Assembly: GCF_000376565.1 (NCBI RefSeq)
Contig: NZ_BARG01000031.1
Coordinates: 248,001 to 312,000, forward strand
Direction: 5' to 3'
Source: Streptomyces hokutonensis
GTDB lineage: Bacteria > Actinomycetota > Actinomycetes > Streptomycetales > Streptomycetaceae
DNA: 64,000 nucleotides
Shown: positions 8,248 through 16,595 of the stretch, piece by piece
Layout of the letters: every line of letters begins with the position of its first letter
Position numbering within the stretch: position 1 is the first letter of the stretch
Notes under the pieces: generated by a model
Seen by the model: the letters and a program-made list of their open reading frames with translations, nothing else
The model's database searches: none
Told to the model about the DNA's origin: nothing
Translations under genes and position numbers: made by a program

Positions 8248-9177
8248 ATGACCGTGGATCCCCTGTCCGACGCCCTCGCCGTCGCCGACGCCCGCAGCGT
8301 GTTCTCCGGCGGGTTCACGGCCGGCGGCGACTGGGCCATCCAGCTGCGCGGACGCGACCGGCTGAAGGTGAACGCCGTGGTGCAGGGCGGCTGCCTGCTG
8401 GTCCGGGACGACGGCGGCGAACCCCTGCGGCTCGCCGAGGGGGACGTCGTGATCTCCGACGGCGGACAGCCGTACACGTTGTGCAGCCGGCCCGGTGTCG
8501 AGCCGACCGATTCCGACGACGTCGTGATGGACCCGGAGACGCGGATGGGCCGCCTCGGGCAGGGCGAGGCGGTGGACGTCGCCTGCGTGTCCGGGCACAT
8601 CGACCTGAGCCGCGACCGCGGCGACCTGCTGCGCCGGGCGCTGCCGGAGCTGGTCCACGTCCGGGCCGACTCGCCCGAGGCCGGTGTACTGCGGTGGCTC
8701 ATCGGGCAGTTGGCGGCCGAGATGCGGACCCGCCGGGCGGGCGTCGAGTTCGTGTCGGCGCAGCTCGCCCAGCTGATGTTCGTGCAGGTGCTGCGAGTGT
8801 GCCTGGCCGAGTCGGACGGGCTGCCGCCCGGCTGGCTGCGCGCCCTCGCCGACGAACGGCTCGCCCCGGCGCTGCGCCTGATGCACGGCGACCCGGCCCA
8901 CCCCTGGCAGCTGGAGGAACTGGCCCGGGCGGCGGCGATGTCCCGCACCACGTTCGCCGTACGGTTCAAGGAGGCGGCCGGGGTGCCGCCCCTGACGTAC
9001 CTGCTGAACTGGCGCATGAACCTCGCCGCCCGGGCCCTCCGCCAGGACACCGCCCCGGTCGGCGCCCTCGCCCGGTCCGTCGGCTACACCTCCGAGAGCG
9101 CCTTCAGCAACGCCTTCAAACGCGCGGTCGGGGTGGCACCGAGGCGGTACCGCGAAGAGGCCCTGGCTAGGAACTGA
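8248..9177 (+). CDS. AraC family transcriptional regulator with cupin domain
   Basis: A 309-residue regulator. The N-terminal portion (LKVNAVVQGGCLLV, then LAEGDVVISDGGQPYTL) is the cupin/AraC-binding-2 sensing module. The last 100 residues hold two HTHs, WQLEELARAAAMSRTTFAVRFKE and VGALARSVGYTSESAFSNAFKR. It belongs to the group divergent from SDR or reductase genes and probably controls the adjacent SDR gene. ATG 8248 is chosen because the upstream in-frame TTG adds only six unconserved residues. Confidence 0.9.
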   Translation: MTVDPLSDALAVADARSVFSGGFTAGGDWAIQLRGRDRLKVNAVVQGGCLLVRDDGGEPLRLAEGDVVISDGGQPYTLCSRPGVEPTDSDDVVMDPETRMGRLGQGEAVDVACVSGHIDLSRDRGDLLRRALPELVHVRADSPEAGVLRWLIGQLAAEMRTRRAGVEFVSAQLAQLMFVQVLRVCLAESDGLPPGWLRALADERLAPALRLMHGDPAHPWQLEELARAAAMSRTTFAVRFKEAAGVPPLTYLLNWRMNLAARALRQDTAPVGALARSVGYTSESAFSNAFKRAVGVAPRRYREEALARN

Positions 9178-9454
9178 GCCGTTCTTCGAGCCGTACGGTC
9201 ACCCGGTCGCCCTCGCCTTTCGCGATGGCCTTGCGGAGATCGGCTTTCACGGGCAGTTTGTGGGTGCCGTCCCCGAGAGCCATGAAGGAGCTGCGGAAAG
9301 GGTGACCGTCGATCGTGCCGCGCACCTTCACCAGACCGCGAGTGCCGAAGAACGCGACGGACTCGGGCCAGACGAGATAGGTCCAGCCGGCGTCGTTCGG
9401 GCTTTTGATCAATACGGCGGTGAATTCCTCGTTCAACGGGGTGCCGGGGCTCAT
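9167..9454 (-). CDS. DUF1905 domain-containing protein
   Basis: A 95-residue small cytoplasmic protein. The layout FTAVLIKSPNDAGWTYLVWPES, then GLVKVRGTIDGHPFRSSFMALGDGTHKLPVKADLRKAI fits DUF1905, a small beta-barrel family of unknown function. It probably shares a transcript with the SnoaL-like gene 75 bp upstream. Its 3' end overlaps the convergent AraC gene by 11 bp. Confidence 0.85.
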   Translation of the reverse strand: MSPGTPLNEEFTAVLIKSPNDAGWTYLVWPESVAFFGTRGLVKVRGTIDGHPFRSSFMALGDGTHKLPVKADLRKAIAKGEGDRVTVRLEERLSS

Positions 9455-9529
9455 GATGTCCTCCGCTCGGAGTGGCCTGTCGTACGAAAGACCACCCCGG
9501 GCGGGAGAACTCATCGCGGACACCGGCTC

Positions 9530-9910
9530 TCAGGCCCCGGGCACCCGGTCGAGGAAGCCGAGCACGGAGCGGATACGGCCGTCCGCGTCCAGGGTGATCA
9601 CGTCGAAGCCGGCGACGGGGGCCGAGCCGTCGGCCTCGCTCACCAACTCCCAGGAGAAGCGGGCGGTGTCGTGGTGCCCGTCGACCGTCCCGAGGGGGCG
9701 GAAGGCGAACCCCGGGAACTGGGCGTGCGCCCCGGCGATCAGTCCGGCGATCTCCGTGTGGCCGGTGACTGTCGCCAATGGGTCGGTATAAGTACCCTCG
9801 ACGGACCAGGCGGCGGCCACCGCCTTCGTCAGCGCCTCCGGCTCGCCCGCGTTCCAGGCCTCGAAGTAGCGGGCGACGGCATTCTCGTAGCGATCGGTGT
9901 TCTCGGACAT
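9530..9910 (-). CDS. SnoaL-like / nuclear transport factor 2 family protein
   Basis: A 126-residue cone-shaped alpha+beta protein of the NTF2 superfamily. The helical start (YENAVARYFEAWNAGEPEALTKAVA) and the central EGTYTDPLATVTGHTEIAGLIAG are characteristic. Family members are small isomerases, cyclases or binding proteins, and the ligand here is unknown. It is the first gene of a likely two-gene unit with the DUF1905 gene. Confidence 0.83.
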   Translation of the reverse strand: MSENTDRYENAVARYFEAWNAGEPEALTKAVAAAWSVEGTYTDPLATVTGHTEIAGLIAGAHAQFPGFAFRPLGTVDGHHDTARFSWELVSEADGSAPVAGFDVITLDADGRIRSVLGFLDRVPGA

Positions 9911-10280
9911 GGTGAATCAGCCTCCGTCGAGGTCGTTCGTACTGGTCAGGGCCCGGATCCCGATGCGTGCCGACCCGGTGGTTCCACCATGCCGGGGGCC
10001 GCGCGGAAGGTCGATTACCCCTCGGGTAATGGCGGTCGGAGAACACCGCAAAAGGGATCCCGAAGCTTTTCGGCCATAAGAGGCTGTGAATATGCCAAGA
10101 GACTGGCTAAAAAGTCGTGGTGACAGTGTTTCAGGAGTGAACATACTCGTCTGCTAGGGCACCACTTCACGATGCGAATCCGCCATCGTGCGCACCACCT
10201 GAGCCACCCGAGCCGCCAGCCAGAGCCGCATGGAAAGCGAGGCCCGACCGGCAATCGAGACACGCGACGGGGGAGTGATC
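9911..10280. other. Intergenic region of about 370 bp with a small dyad
   Basis: This is the longest stretch without a gene. It is less GC-rich than its surroundings near 10060-10150, as expected for promoters. A perfect dyad ATTACCC-3-GGGTAAT lies at 10014-10030. It should contain the promoters of the leftward SnoaL-like gene and of the rightward TTA-containing gene. An in-frame ATG at 10230 lies in its last part but has no ribosome site. Confidence 0.5.
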
Positions 10281-10691
10281 GTGCACGACGAATTCCTGTG
10301 CCATGTCACCGCGTACGGTACCTGCGGCGGACAGCGCGTCGGTGTGCCCCTGGGCACCTACCGCGCTCCCACACTGGCACTCGCCCTGTGGTGGTTACGG
10401 GACCGCGCGGTGTGGATGGCCGACCGGCTCGACCCGCAGCCGGAGAACCCGCGCTTCCCCCGGGGTGCGCTGGTACCGGTCGCCGACACCGCGCCCGACG
10501 TGCCCAAGGCGTTACGCACCTGGGCCCGAGACGTCGGTCATCAGGAGCAGGTCGCCTACGAGTTGGCGGCCGGCCGGCTGGTGCAGATCGCCATCAGCGA
10601 CGAGACCACCGAGTACGAGCTGCTCGCCGAATCGGTGGACGCCCTCCGTATGCAGCGGACCGTTCCCGCACTCGTCGTCCCTGTCGCCTGA
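10281..10691 (+). CDS. Hypothetical protein with two TTA codons
   Basis: A 136-residue protein of no family that I recognise. It is rich in Trp, Arg and Leu in its first half (TLALALWWLRDRAVWMADRL) and looks soluble. GTG 10281 is preferred because GGGGGAG lies just before it; ATG 10230 would add 17 residues but lacks such a site. Two in-frame TTA leucine codons occur, at 10395-10397 and 10512-10514. TTA is the rare codon read by the bldA tRNA in Streptomyces, so translation is probably limited to late growth. It resembles small Streptomyces regulatory-type hypotheticals, but I cannot give it a role. Confidence 0.75.
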   Translation: MHDEFLCHVTAYGTCGGQRVGVPLGTYRAPTLALALWWLRDRAVWMADRLDPQPENPRFPRGALVPVADTAPDVPKALRTWARDVGHQEQVAYELAAGRLVQIAISDETTEYELLAESVDALRMQRTVPALVVPVA

Positions 10692-10763
10692 CACGTGTCG
10701 CCCGTCGGGCACCCCTGACCGCTGGCCGGGCGCACGGGTGAACGAATCGGTAGAATTCGGGGC

Positions 10764-13139
10764 ATGCCGGAGCGTCCGATGGCGCCGACCGCGCCCGAAC
10801 TCCTCCTGGAGACGGAGTCGGGCTCCACGGTCATGACCCCCAGCCGCGACTACCACGTGGGCCGCGACCCGCTGAGCGACATCGTCATCGACGACGCCCG
10901 GGTCTCCTGGCACCACGCGGTACTGCGCCCCGATGCCGACCACTGGACGCTGGAGGACGAACACAGCACGAACGGCACCTACGCCGACGGCCGCCGCGTC
11001 CAGCAGTGGGGCGTCGGCCCCGGCAGCGTGATCCGCTTCGGCAGCGCGGCCGACGGCCCGTGCTTCACCCTCGCCGACCGCCCCGCCCCGGCCCCGGAAC
11101 GCCCCTCGGCCGTGTCCATGCCCGCCTTCACCGGCACCTTCCGGCAGCCGACCACCGTACGGCCGCTCCCCGCCCTCCCCCACTCTCGGCTTCGCTCGAG
11201 CGGGGGGACCCCCATGCTCCGCATCGGCCGGGCCGCCGACAACGACCTCGTCGTCGACGACCTGATCGTCTCCCGCCGCCACGCCGAACTCCGGGCCATG
11301 CCGGACGGGACGTACGAGATCGTCGACGTCGGCAGCCACAACGGCACCTACCTCAACGGCCAGCCCGTCACCCGCGCCCCCATGGGTCCGGGCGACATCG
11401 TCGGCATCGGCCACTCCGCGTTCTGTCTCGTCGGCGACCAGCTGCAGGAGTACGTCGACACCGGCGAGGTCTCCCTCGACGTCCAGGACCTCACCGTCGC
11501 CGTCGACCACGGCCGCAAGGTCCTCCTGGACCAGGTGTCGTTCCCGGTCGGCGAGAAATGCCTGCTCGCCGTCGTCGGACCCAGCGGCGCCGGCAAGTCC
11601 ACCCTCCTCAACGCGCTCACCGGCCAGCGCCCCGCCGATCGCGGCACCGTCCTCTACGACGGCCGTGACCTCTACCGCGACTACGCCGAACTCCGCCAGC
11701 GCATCGGCCTGGTCCCGCAGGACGACATCCTGCACGCCCAGCTGACCGTGCACAGCGCGCTGTCCTACGCGGCCGAACTGCGCTTCCCGCAGGACACGGC
11801 GAAGGCCGAGCGGCAGGCCCGGGTCGAGGAGGTCGTCCGCGAACTGGGCCTCCAGCAGCGGGCCGAGCAGCCCGTGCACAGCCTCTCCGGCGGCCAGCGC
11901 AAGCGGGTCAGCGTGGCCCTGGAGCTGCTGACCAAACCGTCGCTGCTCTTCCTCGACGAACCGACCTCCGGCCTCGACCCCGGCATGGACCGCTCGGTGA
12001 TGCACATGCTCCGCGGCCTCGCCGACGACGGCCGCACCGTCATCGTCGTCACCCACAGCGTCCTCAGCCTCGACGTCTGCGACCGCCTCCTGGTGCTCGC
12101 GCCCGGCGGTAGGGTCGCCTACTACGGGCCGCCCGGGGACGCCCTGGCGTTCTTCGGCTTCGAGCACTGGCCGGAGGCCTTCGAGTCCTTCGAACGGGAT
12201 CAGGACCGGGACTGGGCGGGGGAGTTCAGGGAATCCCCCTTCCAACGCCAGTACATCCGCAACTCCACCGCGCAGCCCCATCTGCTCGGCTCGGGTCCCG
12301 TCGCAGTGGCGCCACCGCCCAGGCCCCGCAGCCGCAGCGCCCAACTCGGCACCCTCGTACGGCGTTACGCCGCCGCCCTCGCCGCCGACCGGACCTTCCT
12401 CGCCATCATGATCGCGCTGCCGTTCGTGATGGGCGCGATGGCCCGCGCGCTCGCCGGGAGCACCCTGACGCGGGAGACGGCGATGAACGCGCTGCTCATC
12501 CTCTGCGTCGGCGGAGTCCTGACCGGCGCGGCCAACGCCGTGCGCGAACTCGTCAAGGAACGCGCGATCTACCGGCGCGAGAGAGCCGTCGGCCTGTCCA
12601 GATCGGCGTATCTGCTTTCCAAGGTCGTCGTGCTCGGCGCGATCACCGTGGCACAGGCCGTGGTGCTCACCCTGGTCGGCCTCTTCGGCGTCGATCTCAA
12701 CGCGCCCCGTGGAAAAGGGGTGTTGATGCCGCCCCTGATCGAAATCACCGTGGCCGTGGCCCTGTTGGCGTTCACGGCGATGATGCTCGGCCTGCTGGTC
12801 TCCGCGCTGGTGCGCAAGGAGGAGGTGACGATGCCGTTGCTCGTGCTGCTCGCCATCGTCCAAGTGGTGTTCTGCGGCGCCCTGTTGAAACTGCACGGCG
12901 TACCCGGCCTGGAACAGCTCTCCTGGCTCGTGCCCTCGCGCTGGGCGCTCGGCGGGATGGCCGGCACCATCGGGCTGGCCCGCATCGTGCCGGGCGAACT
13001 GACCGGCGATCCGCTGTTCCGGCACTCGGCGGGGGCCTGGCTGCTCAACATGGGCATGCTGGTCGTGCTGTCGCTGCTCTTCGGCTTCCTGGTGTCCCGG
13101 CTGCTGCGCCGGCACGAACCCGCCGTGATGCGGAAATAG
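10764..13139 (+). CDS. FHA domain-containing ABC transporter, ATPase-permease fusion
   Basis: A 791-residue membrane protein. Two FHA domains lie at about residues 20-100 (GRDPLSDIVIDDARVS, HSTNGTY) and 150-225 (GRAADNDLVVDD, SHNGTYLNG). The ABC ATPase spans about 235-450, with Walker A GPSGAGKST near 272, signature LSGGQRKR near 373 and Walker B LLFLDEPTSG near 394. An ABC2-type permease with about six helices fills 530-785. The architecture matches mycobacterial Rv1747, an exporter whose FHA domains bind phosphothreonine placed by the neighbouring kinase. A Ser/Thr kinase is encoded two genes downstream in the same operon. A genus-specific DNA repeat forms the inter-FHA linker. Confidence 0.92.
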   Translation: MPERPMAPTAPELLLETESGSTVMTPSRDYHVGRDPLSDIVIDDARVSWHHAVLRPDADHWTLEDEHSTNGTYADGRRVQQWGVGPGSVIRFGSAADGPCFTLADRPAPAPERPSAVSMPAFTGTFRQPTTVRPLPALPHSRLRSSGGTPMLRIGRAADNDLVVDDLIVSRRHAELRAMPDGTYEIVDVGSHNGTYLNGQPVTRAPMGPGDIVGIGHSAFCLVGDQLQEYVDTGEVSLDVQDLTVAVDHGRKVLLDQVSFPVGEKCLLAVVGPSGAGKSTLLNALTGQRPADRGTVLYDGRDLYRDYAELRQRIGLVPQDDILHAQLTVHSALSYAAELRFPQDTAKAERQARVEEVVRELGLQQRAEQPVHSLSGGQRKRVSVALELLTKPSLLFLDEPTSGLDPGMDRSVMHMLRGLADDGRTVIVVTHSVLSLDVCDRLLVLAPGGRVAYYGPPGDALAFFGFEHWPEAFESFERDQDRDWAGEFRESPFQRQYIRNSTAQPHLLGSGPVAVAPPPRPRSRSAQLGTLVRRYAAALAADRTFLAIMIALPFVMGAMARALAGSTLTRETAMNALLILCVGGVLTGAANAVRELVKERAIYRRERAVGLSRSAYLLSKVVVLGAITVAQAVVLTLVGLFGVDLNAPRGKGVLMPPLIEITVAVALLAFTAMMLGLLVSALVRKEEVTMPLLVLLAIVQVVFCGALLKLHGVPGLEQLSWLVPSRWALGGMAGTIGLARIVPGELTGDPLFRHSAGAWLLNMGMLVVLSLLFGFLVSRLLRRHEPAVMRK
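11175..11215. repeat. Streptomyces short interspersed repeat inside a coding region
   Basis: The segment starts CTCCCCCACTCTCGGCTTCG and ends CGGGGGGACCCCCAT. I recognise it as a short element found many times in Streptomyces genomes. Here it is read in frame and encodes the peptide LPHSRLRSSGGTP, which links the two FHA domains of the ABC transporter. The C-run and G-run arms can form a hairpin. Confidence 0.65.
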
Positions 13140-13148
13140 GGCGCCCCG

Positions 13149-13697
13149 ATGACGACCACCCCCGGCTTCCGGCCCACGCATGTCGTCCCCGAACACGGGA
13201 TGCCCGCCTGGGAGGCCCCGGACCCCGCCCGCCCCACCGTGCCCCTCGACGCGCTGCTCCCCGTGCAGCTCCTCGAACGGCGCGGCGACTGGGCCCACAC
13301 CCTGTGCTCCAACGGCTGGTCCGCCTGGGTCGACGGCCGCCACCTCATCTCCGTCTCCCAGGACCCGCCCGCCGCCGGCGCCCCGCAGGCCCGTACCGCC
13401 GACCCGCGCCCGCTCCTCGCCCGCGCCGAACAGGCCCTCGCCCGCTACCGCAGCGCCGTGGAGGAACTCGCGGGCGGCGGCCTCGACGGCGCGTCCTTCG
13501 AGACCCGCACCAAGGGCCTGCGCATCGGGGTGGTCGTCGACGGCGCCTCTGTCTGGCTCTACGACGCCGACCACGAACGCTGGGTCCACAGCGACGGCAT
13601 CCGGCTCAGCACCTACGCCACCGACGACGGACCCCGCGCGGAACCGGCCGACCCCGGCCACGCCCCCACCCAGGTCGTGAGCCCCGATGGTCCGTGA
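13149..13697 (+). CDS. Hypothetical protein between FHA-ABC transporter and kinase
   Basis: A 182-residue soluble protein that I do not recognise. The first third (LDALLPVQLLERRGDWAHTLCSNGWSAWVDGRHLI) reads like an SH3-type beta-barrel, and a Pro/Ala linker and a helical plus beta C-terminal part follow. It lies 9 bp after the transporter, and its last 11 bp overlap the kinase gene, so all three are made together. A role as adaptor or accessory factor for the kinase-transporter pair is an inference from position only. Confidence 0.75.
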   Translation: MTTTPGFRPTHVVPEHGMPAWEAPDPARPTVPLDALLPVQLLERRGDWAHTLCSNGWSAWVDGRHLISVSQDPPAAGAPQARTADPRPLLARAEQALARYRSAVEELAGGGLDGASFETRTKGLRIGVVVDGASVWLYDADHERWVHSDGIRLSTYATDDGPRAEPADPGHAPTQVVSPDGP

Positions 13698-14637
13698 CGC
13701 GAGCCTCTTCTCCGGGCGCCCCTCCGAGCTGATCGGCCGGCAGATCGCCGGTTACCGCATCGAGGACGAGATCGGCCGCGGCGGCATGGCGGTCGTGTAC
13801 CGCGCCCACGACCTGCGCCTGGACCGCACGGTCGCCCTGAAACTGCTCGCCCCGGAACTCGCCCGCAACGACACCTTCCGCAAACGCTTCACCCACGAGT
13901 CCCGGGTCGCCGCCGCGATCGACCACCCGCACATCGTGCCGGTCTTCGAGGCGGGCGAGACGGACGGCGTCCTGTACATCGCCATGCGCTACGTCTCCGG
14001 CAGCGACCTGCGCCATCTCCTGGACCGGGCGGGCCCGTTGGGGCTGTCGGCGGCCACGCGGATTGTCGGCCAGGTCGCTTCCGCGCTGGACGCCGCGCAC
14101 GAACACGGGCTCGTCCACCGGGATGTGAAGCCCGGCAACATCCTCGTGGCGCGCGGCACCGATGACGATCATCCCGAGCATGTGTATCTGACCGACTTCG
14201 GTCTGACGAAGAAGTCCCTTTCGCTGACCGGGTTCACGACGGTCGGGCAGTTCGTCGGGACCCTCGACTACGTGGCTCCCGAGCAGATCTCCGGGCGGCC
14301 TGTCGACGGGCGCTGTGACGTGTACGGGCTCGCCTGCGTCGCCTACGAGACCCTCGCGGGGCGTCCGCCGTTCCGGCGGGACGACGACATGGCACTGCTG
14401 TGGGCGCACCAGTACGACATGCCTCCGGCGGTCACCGAGTCCCGTCCTGATCTGCCTGGGCATGTCGACGCCGTGTTCGCGAAGGCGTTGGCGAAGAGTC
14501 CGGACGATCGGTACGAGTCGTGCCTGGCGTTTGTGACGGAGTTGCGGGGTGGGGTTTCCGGGCATGTGGCGACGGAGGTGGATGTGGGGGTGGTTGCGCC
14601 GCCGGCGTGGGCTGTGCCGGTGTTCAGGGGGCGGTAA
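13687..14637 (+). CDS. Serine/threonine protein kinase (Hanks type)
   Basis: A 316-residue kinase with a complete catalytic core: Gly-rich loop GRGGMAVVY near residue 32, Lys in VALKLL, catalytic loop HRDVKPGN, DFG in DFGLTKK and an APE-like VAPEQI. There is no membrane helix, PASTA or other C-terminal sensor, so it is a short cytoplasmic kinase. The likely substrates are the FHA-ABC transporter upstream and itself. From about 14200 onward codon use shifts toward GTT/GGT/TTG, weaker than the strong G/C bias of the first half. A repeat hairpin follows the stop codon. Confidence 0.93.
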   Translation: MVRDASLFSGRPSELIGRQIAGYRIEDEIGRGGMAVVYRAHDLRLDRTVALKLLAPELARNDTFRKRFTHESRVAAAIDHPHIVPVFEAGETDGVLYIAMRYVSGSDLRHLLDRAGPLGLSAATRIVGQVASALDAAHEHGLVHRDVKPGNILVARGTDDDHPEHVYLTDFGLTKKSLSLTGFTTVGQFVGTLDYVAPEQISGRPVDGRCDVYGLACVAYETLAGRPPFRRDDDMALLWAHQYDMPPAVTESRPDLPGHVDAVFAKALAKSPDDRYESCLAFVTELRGGVSGHVATEVDVGVVAPPAWAVPVFRGR

Positions 14638-14640
14638 CTG

Positions 14641-14708
14641 ACGTACTTCGGCTGCGGGTCCGTTGTGGCTGGTCGCGCAGTTCCCCGCGCCCCTATCGGG
14701 GCGCTGTA
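14641..14708. repeat. Streptomyces intergenic repeat with terminator hairpin
   Basis: After the kinase stop comes a phrase seen repeatedly in Streptomyces: GGTCGCGCAGTTCCCCGCGC followed by a strong hairpin, GCGCCCC-4-GGGGCGC (14687-14704). It lies between convergent genes and can end transcription from both sides. The stop codon of the leftward SnoaL-like gene (14693-14695) is inside the hairpin. Confidence 0.65.
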
Positions 14709-15112
14709 GTGCCCGGCGTCAGCGGTGTCCGTCTTGCCGAAACCCTGCGATGGGAGATCCGCCAGCCGGTCCCCGTCCGCACCACCGTGTCCTCGTACGT
14801 CACCGAACCGCACGAGCCGTCCGTGCGGATGCCCAGGCCTTTTGAGCGGGTCCGGACTCCGCCCTCCGTCGAGTCCTCGATCACCACGTTCGTGACGTGA
14901 TGGGCGACGGGGTTCCCATCTCCCAACGCCAAGGACGCGCCCACGAGTTCGGGGAGGCCGGTGACCGTGCCCTGGGCGAAGTCGGTGAGGTCGTATTCGA
15001 CGTCCGGGGTGAACACCTCGTCCAGACGGTCCAGTTCGCCCTCGTCGACCAGGTGGCCGTGCAGTGCGATCAACTCCGTGATGGCCAGGCGGTCTTCGAG
15101 CGTCAGCGCCAT
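14693..15112 (-). CDS. SnoaL-like nuclear transport factor 2 family protein
   Basis: A 139-residue NTF2-fold protein. LEDRLAITELIALHGHLVDEGELDRLDEVFTPDVEYDL and the His pair VAHHVTNVVIED are typical of the SnoaL_4 group, which includes dehydratases and ring hydroxylase-like small subunits. The start ATG 15112 precedes MALTLED. Its last codons run into the interspersed repeat, so the C-terminal residues (TPLTPGTTAPR) may be encoded by repeat DNA. The streptophobe gene lies upstream on the same strand 31 bp away. Confidence 0.82.
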   Translation of the reverse strand: MALTLEDRLAITELIALHGHLVDEGELDRLDEVFTPDVEYDLTDFAQGTVTGLPELVGASLALGDGNPVAHHVTNVVIEDSTEGGVRTRSKGLGIRTDGSCGSVTYEDTVVRTGTGWRISHRRVSARRTPLTPGTTAPR

Positions 15113-15143
15113 GTCTGCCCTTTCCTCGGCTGGGCGCACACTC

Positions 15144-16433
15144 TCATGCCGGGCTCTTCGACTGCTCGGGGATTTCGATCTCGCCGTGGCGGCGTACCGG
15201 CTTGGCCAGCAGTGCGCCCAGGAAGCCCGCGATCAGTCCCCAGAGTGCCGCGAGCCCCACCGCCGACCACAGCTCGGGCTTCAGGAAGAGGTCGCCGGAG
15301 AGGCCGCCGCCCACGTCGCCGATGCCTAGGAGGGAGAGGCCGTAGTGGGCGGAGATGCGGCCGACGAGGCAGATCATCAGGACCGCGAGGGCGAAGGCGA
15401 CCGCCAGGTGGACGGCGTGCTGCCAGGCGCGGGTGTGGGCCGGGGAGCGGGCGGCCATCAGGAACGCGGCGGACAGGAGCAGGACCGCGTTCACGACCAG
15501 GAGCCACCACACCCTGCCGTCGAGGGCGGCGATGGAGTGCAGGTTGAGGGTGGAGATGTCCGGGGTGCGCAGGACCTCGTCCAGGAGGTGGGGCATGGGC
15601 AGGCCGAAGGGACCGTCGACCCGGCCGTTCCAGGTGGCGCCCAGGCCGATCGTGAGGGTGAGCCAGACGAGGTTCGGCATGCCGAGCAGGATCAGGGCGA
15701 AGGTCTGGGTGACGTTCCCGCGTGTCGCCGCGGTGAGCAGGGCGACGACGACGCCGAGCGCGACGTAGGCCAGGAGCAGGGCCACCACGGCGTACGCGGC
15801 CGGGCGGACGGACGCGTGGAAGCGCAGCAGCGCCGCCGGGAGCGGTGCGCCCGGCGACACCAGGAGGGCCAGCACCAGTACCCCGGCCAGCCACAGCAGG
15901 CCGAACAGCACCGTCTGCGGTACGTCCGCCTCGAAACCGACCTCGGGTGAGGCGCCGATCAGGTCGCCGATGTCGCCGAGAGTCCCGCTGCCGAGGGAGA
16001 TCGAGAACTTCTGGCGCGCGCCGAGGGCCAGTCCGATCAGGCCGAGCAGCCACAGGACGGCGATACGGGCGGCCCAGCCCGCCAGCTCCGCGGCCGAGGC
16101 GACCGCGCGGTGCCGCAGGGGCCGTAGGAACGCGGCAGCGGTGGCCAGGGCGCCGGCCAGGGTCACGGAGAGGGGGATGACCGTCAGGCCCGCCTTTGTG
16201 TCGGCGAGGGCGCCCGCGTTTCCGGAGAGCTTCACCGTGCCGCCGACGGCCGTCACCACGGTCGCCGTGACGACCCGGGGGAACGCGCCGTCCGGGAGAT
16301 CCGTCGCGCCCGCCGCCCACAGGCCCAGCGCGGCGACCACGCCCATGGTGAGCAGCCCGGCCAGCACCGTGCTCAGGGCCTGGACCCAGCCGTGGCGGGC
16401 GATTGCCTGGTCGGAGGGGGTTTGGGGGGTCAC
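15144..16433 (-). CDS. Streptophobe family membrane protein
   Basis: A 429-residue, strongly hydrophobic protein with about ten or eleven membrane segments. The first segment (WVQALSTVLAGLLTMGVVAALGLW), the MPNLVW and PFGLPMPHLLDEVLRTPD phrases and the divergent DUF6777 partner identify the Streptomyces-restricted streptophobe family of unknown function. GTG 16433 is chosen from the position of the first helix; its ribosome site is weak, and a start at 16562 (43 residues more) cannot be excluded. Confidence 0.8.
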   Translation of the reverse strand: MTPQTPSDQAIARHGWVQALSTVLAGLLTMGVVAALGLWAAGATDLPDGAFPRVVTATVVTAVGGTVKLSGNAGALADTKAGLTVIPLSVTLAGALATAAAFLRPLRHRAVASAAELAGWAARIAVLWLLGLIGLALGARQKFSISLGSGTLGDIGDLIGASPEVGFEADVPQTVLFGLLWLAGVLVLALLVSPGAPLPAALLRFHASVRPAAYAVVALLLAYVALGVVVALLTAATRGNVTQTFALILLGMPNLVWLTLTIGLGATWNGRVDGPFGLPMPHLLDEVLRTPDISTLNLHSIAALDGRVWWLLVVNAVLLLSAAFLMAARSPAHTRAWQHAVHLAVAFALAVLMICLVGRISAHYGLSLLGIGDVGGGLSGDLFLKPELWSAVGLAALWGLIAGFLGALLAKPVRRHGEIEIPEQSKSPA

Positions 16434-16541
16434 GCCTGCCACGCTAAGCAGCGTCGGGGGAGCGCGCCCGCCGGGAGGGCCGTCCGCGTCGGCTTGCGGG
16501 CGGACGGGGACCGGAGCACACAATGGGTTCGTTGTGGATAA

Positions 16542-16569
16542 AGCGGCATGAATCATGACCAATGCCGCT
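16542..16569. promoter_or_regulatory. Inverted repeat in the streptophobe/DUF6777 divergent promoter region
   Basis: AGCGGCAT-12-ATGCCGCT is a perfect 8-bp-arm dyad, 26 bp before the DUF6777 start and about 110 bp before the streptophobe start. It could be an operator for co-regulation of both genes. Confidence 0.45.
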
Positions 16570-16595
16570 GAAAACCGCGTCGGGAAGAAGAACTC

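Noticed and set aside
10512..13661. 1049-codon open frame on the minus strand
   Set aside because: Antisense to the FHA-ABC transporter, which has full domain motifs; the antisense text shows only compositional bias.
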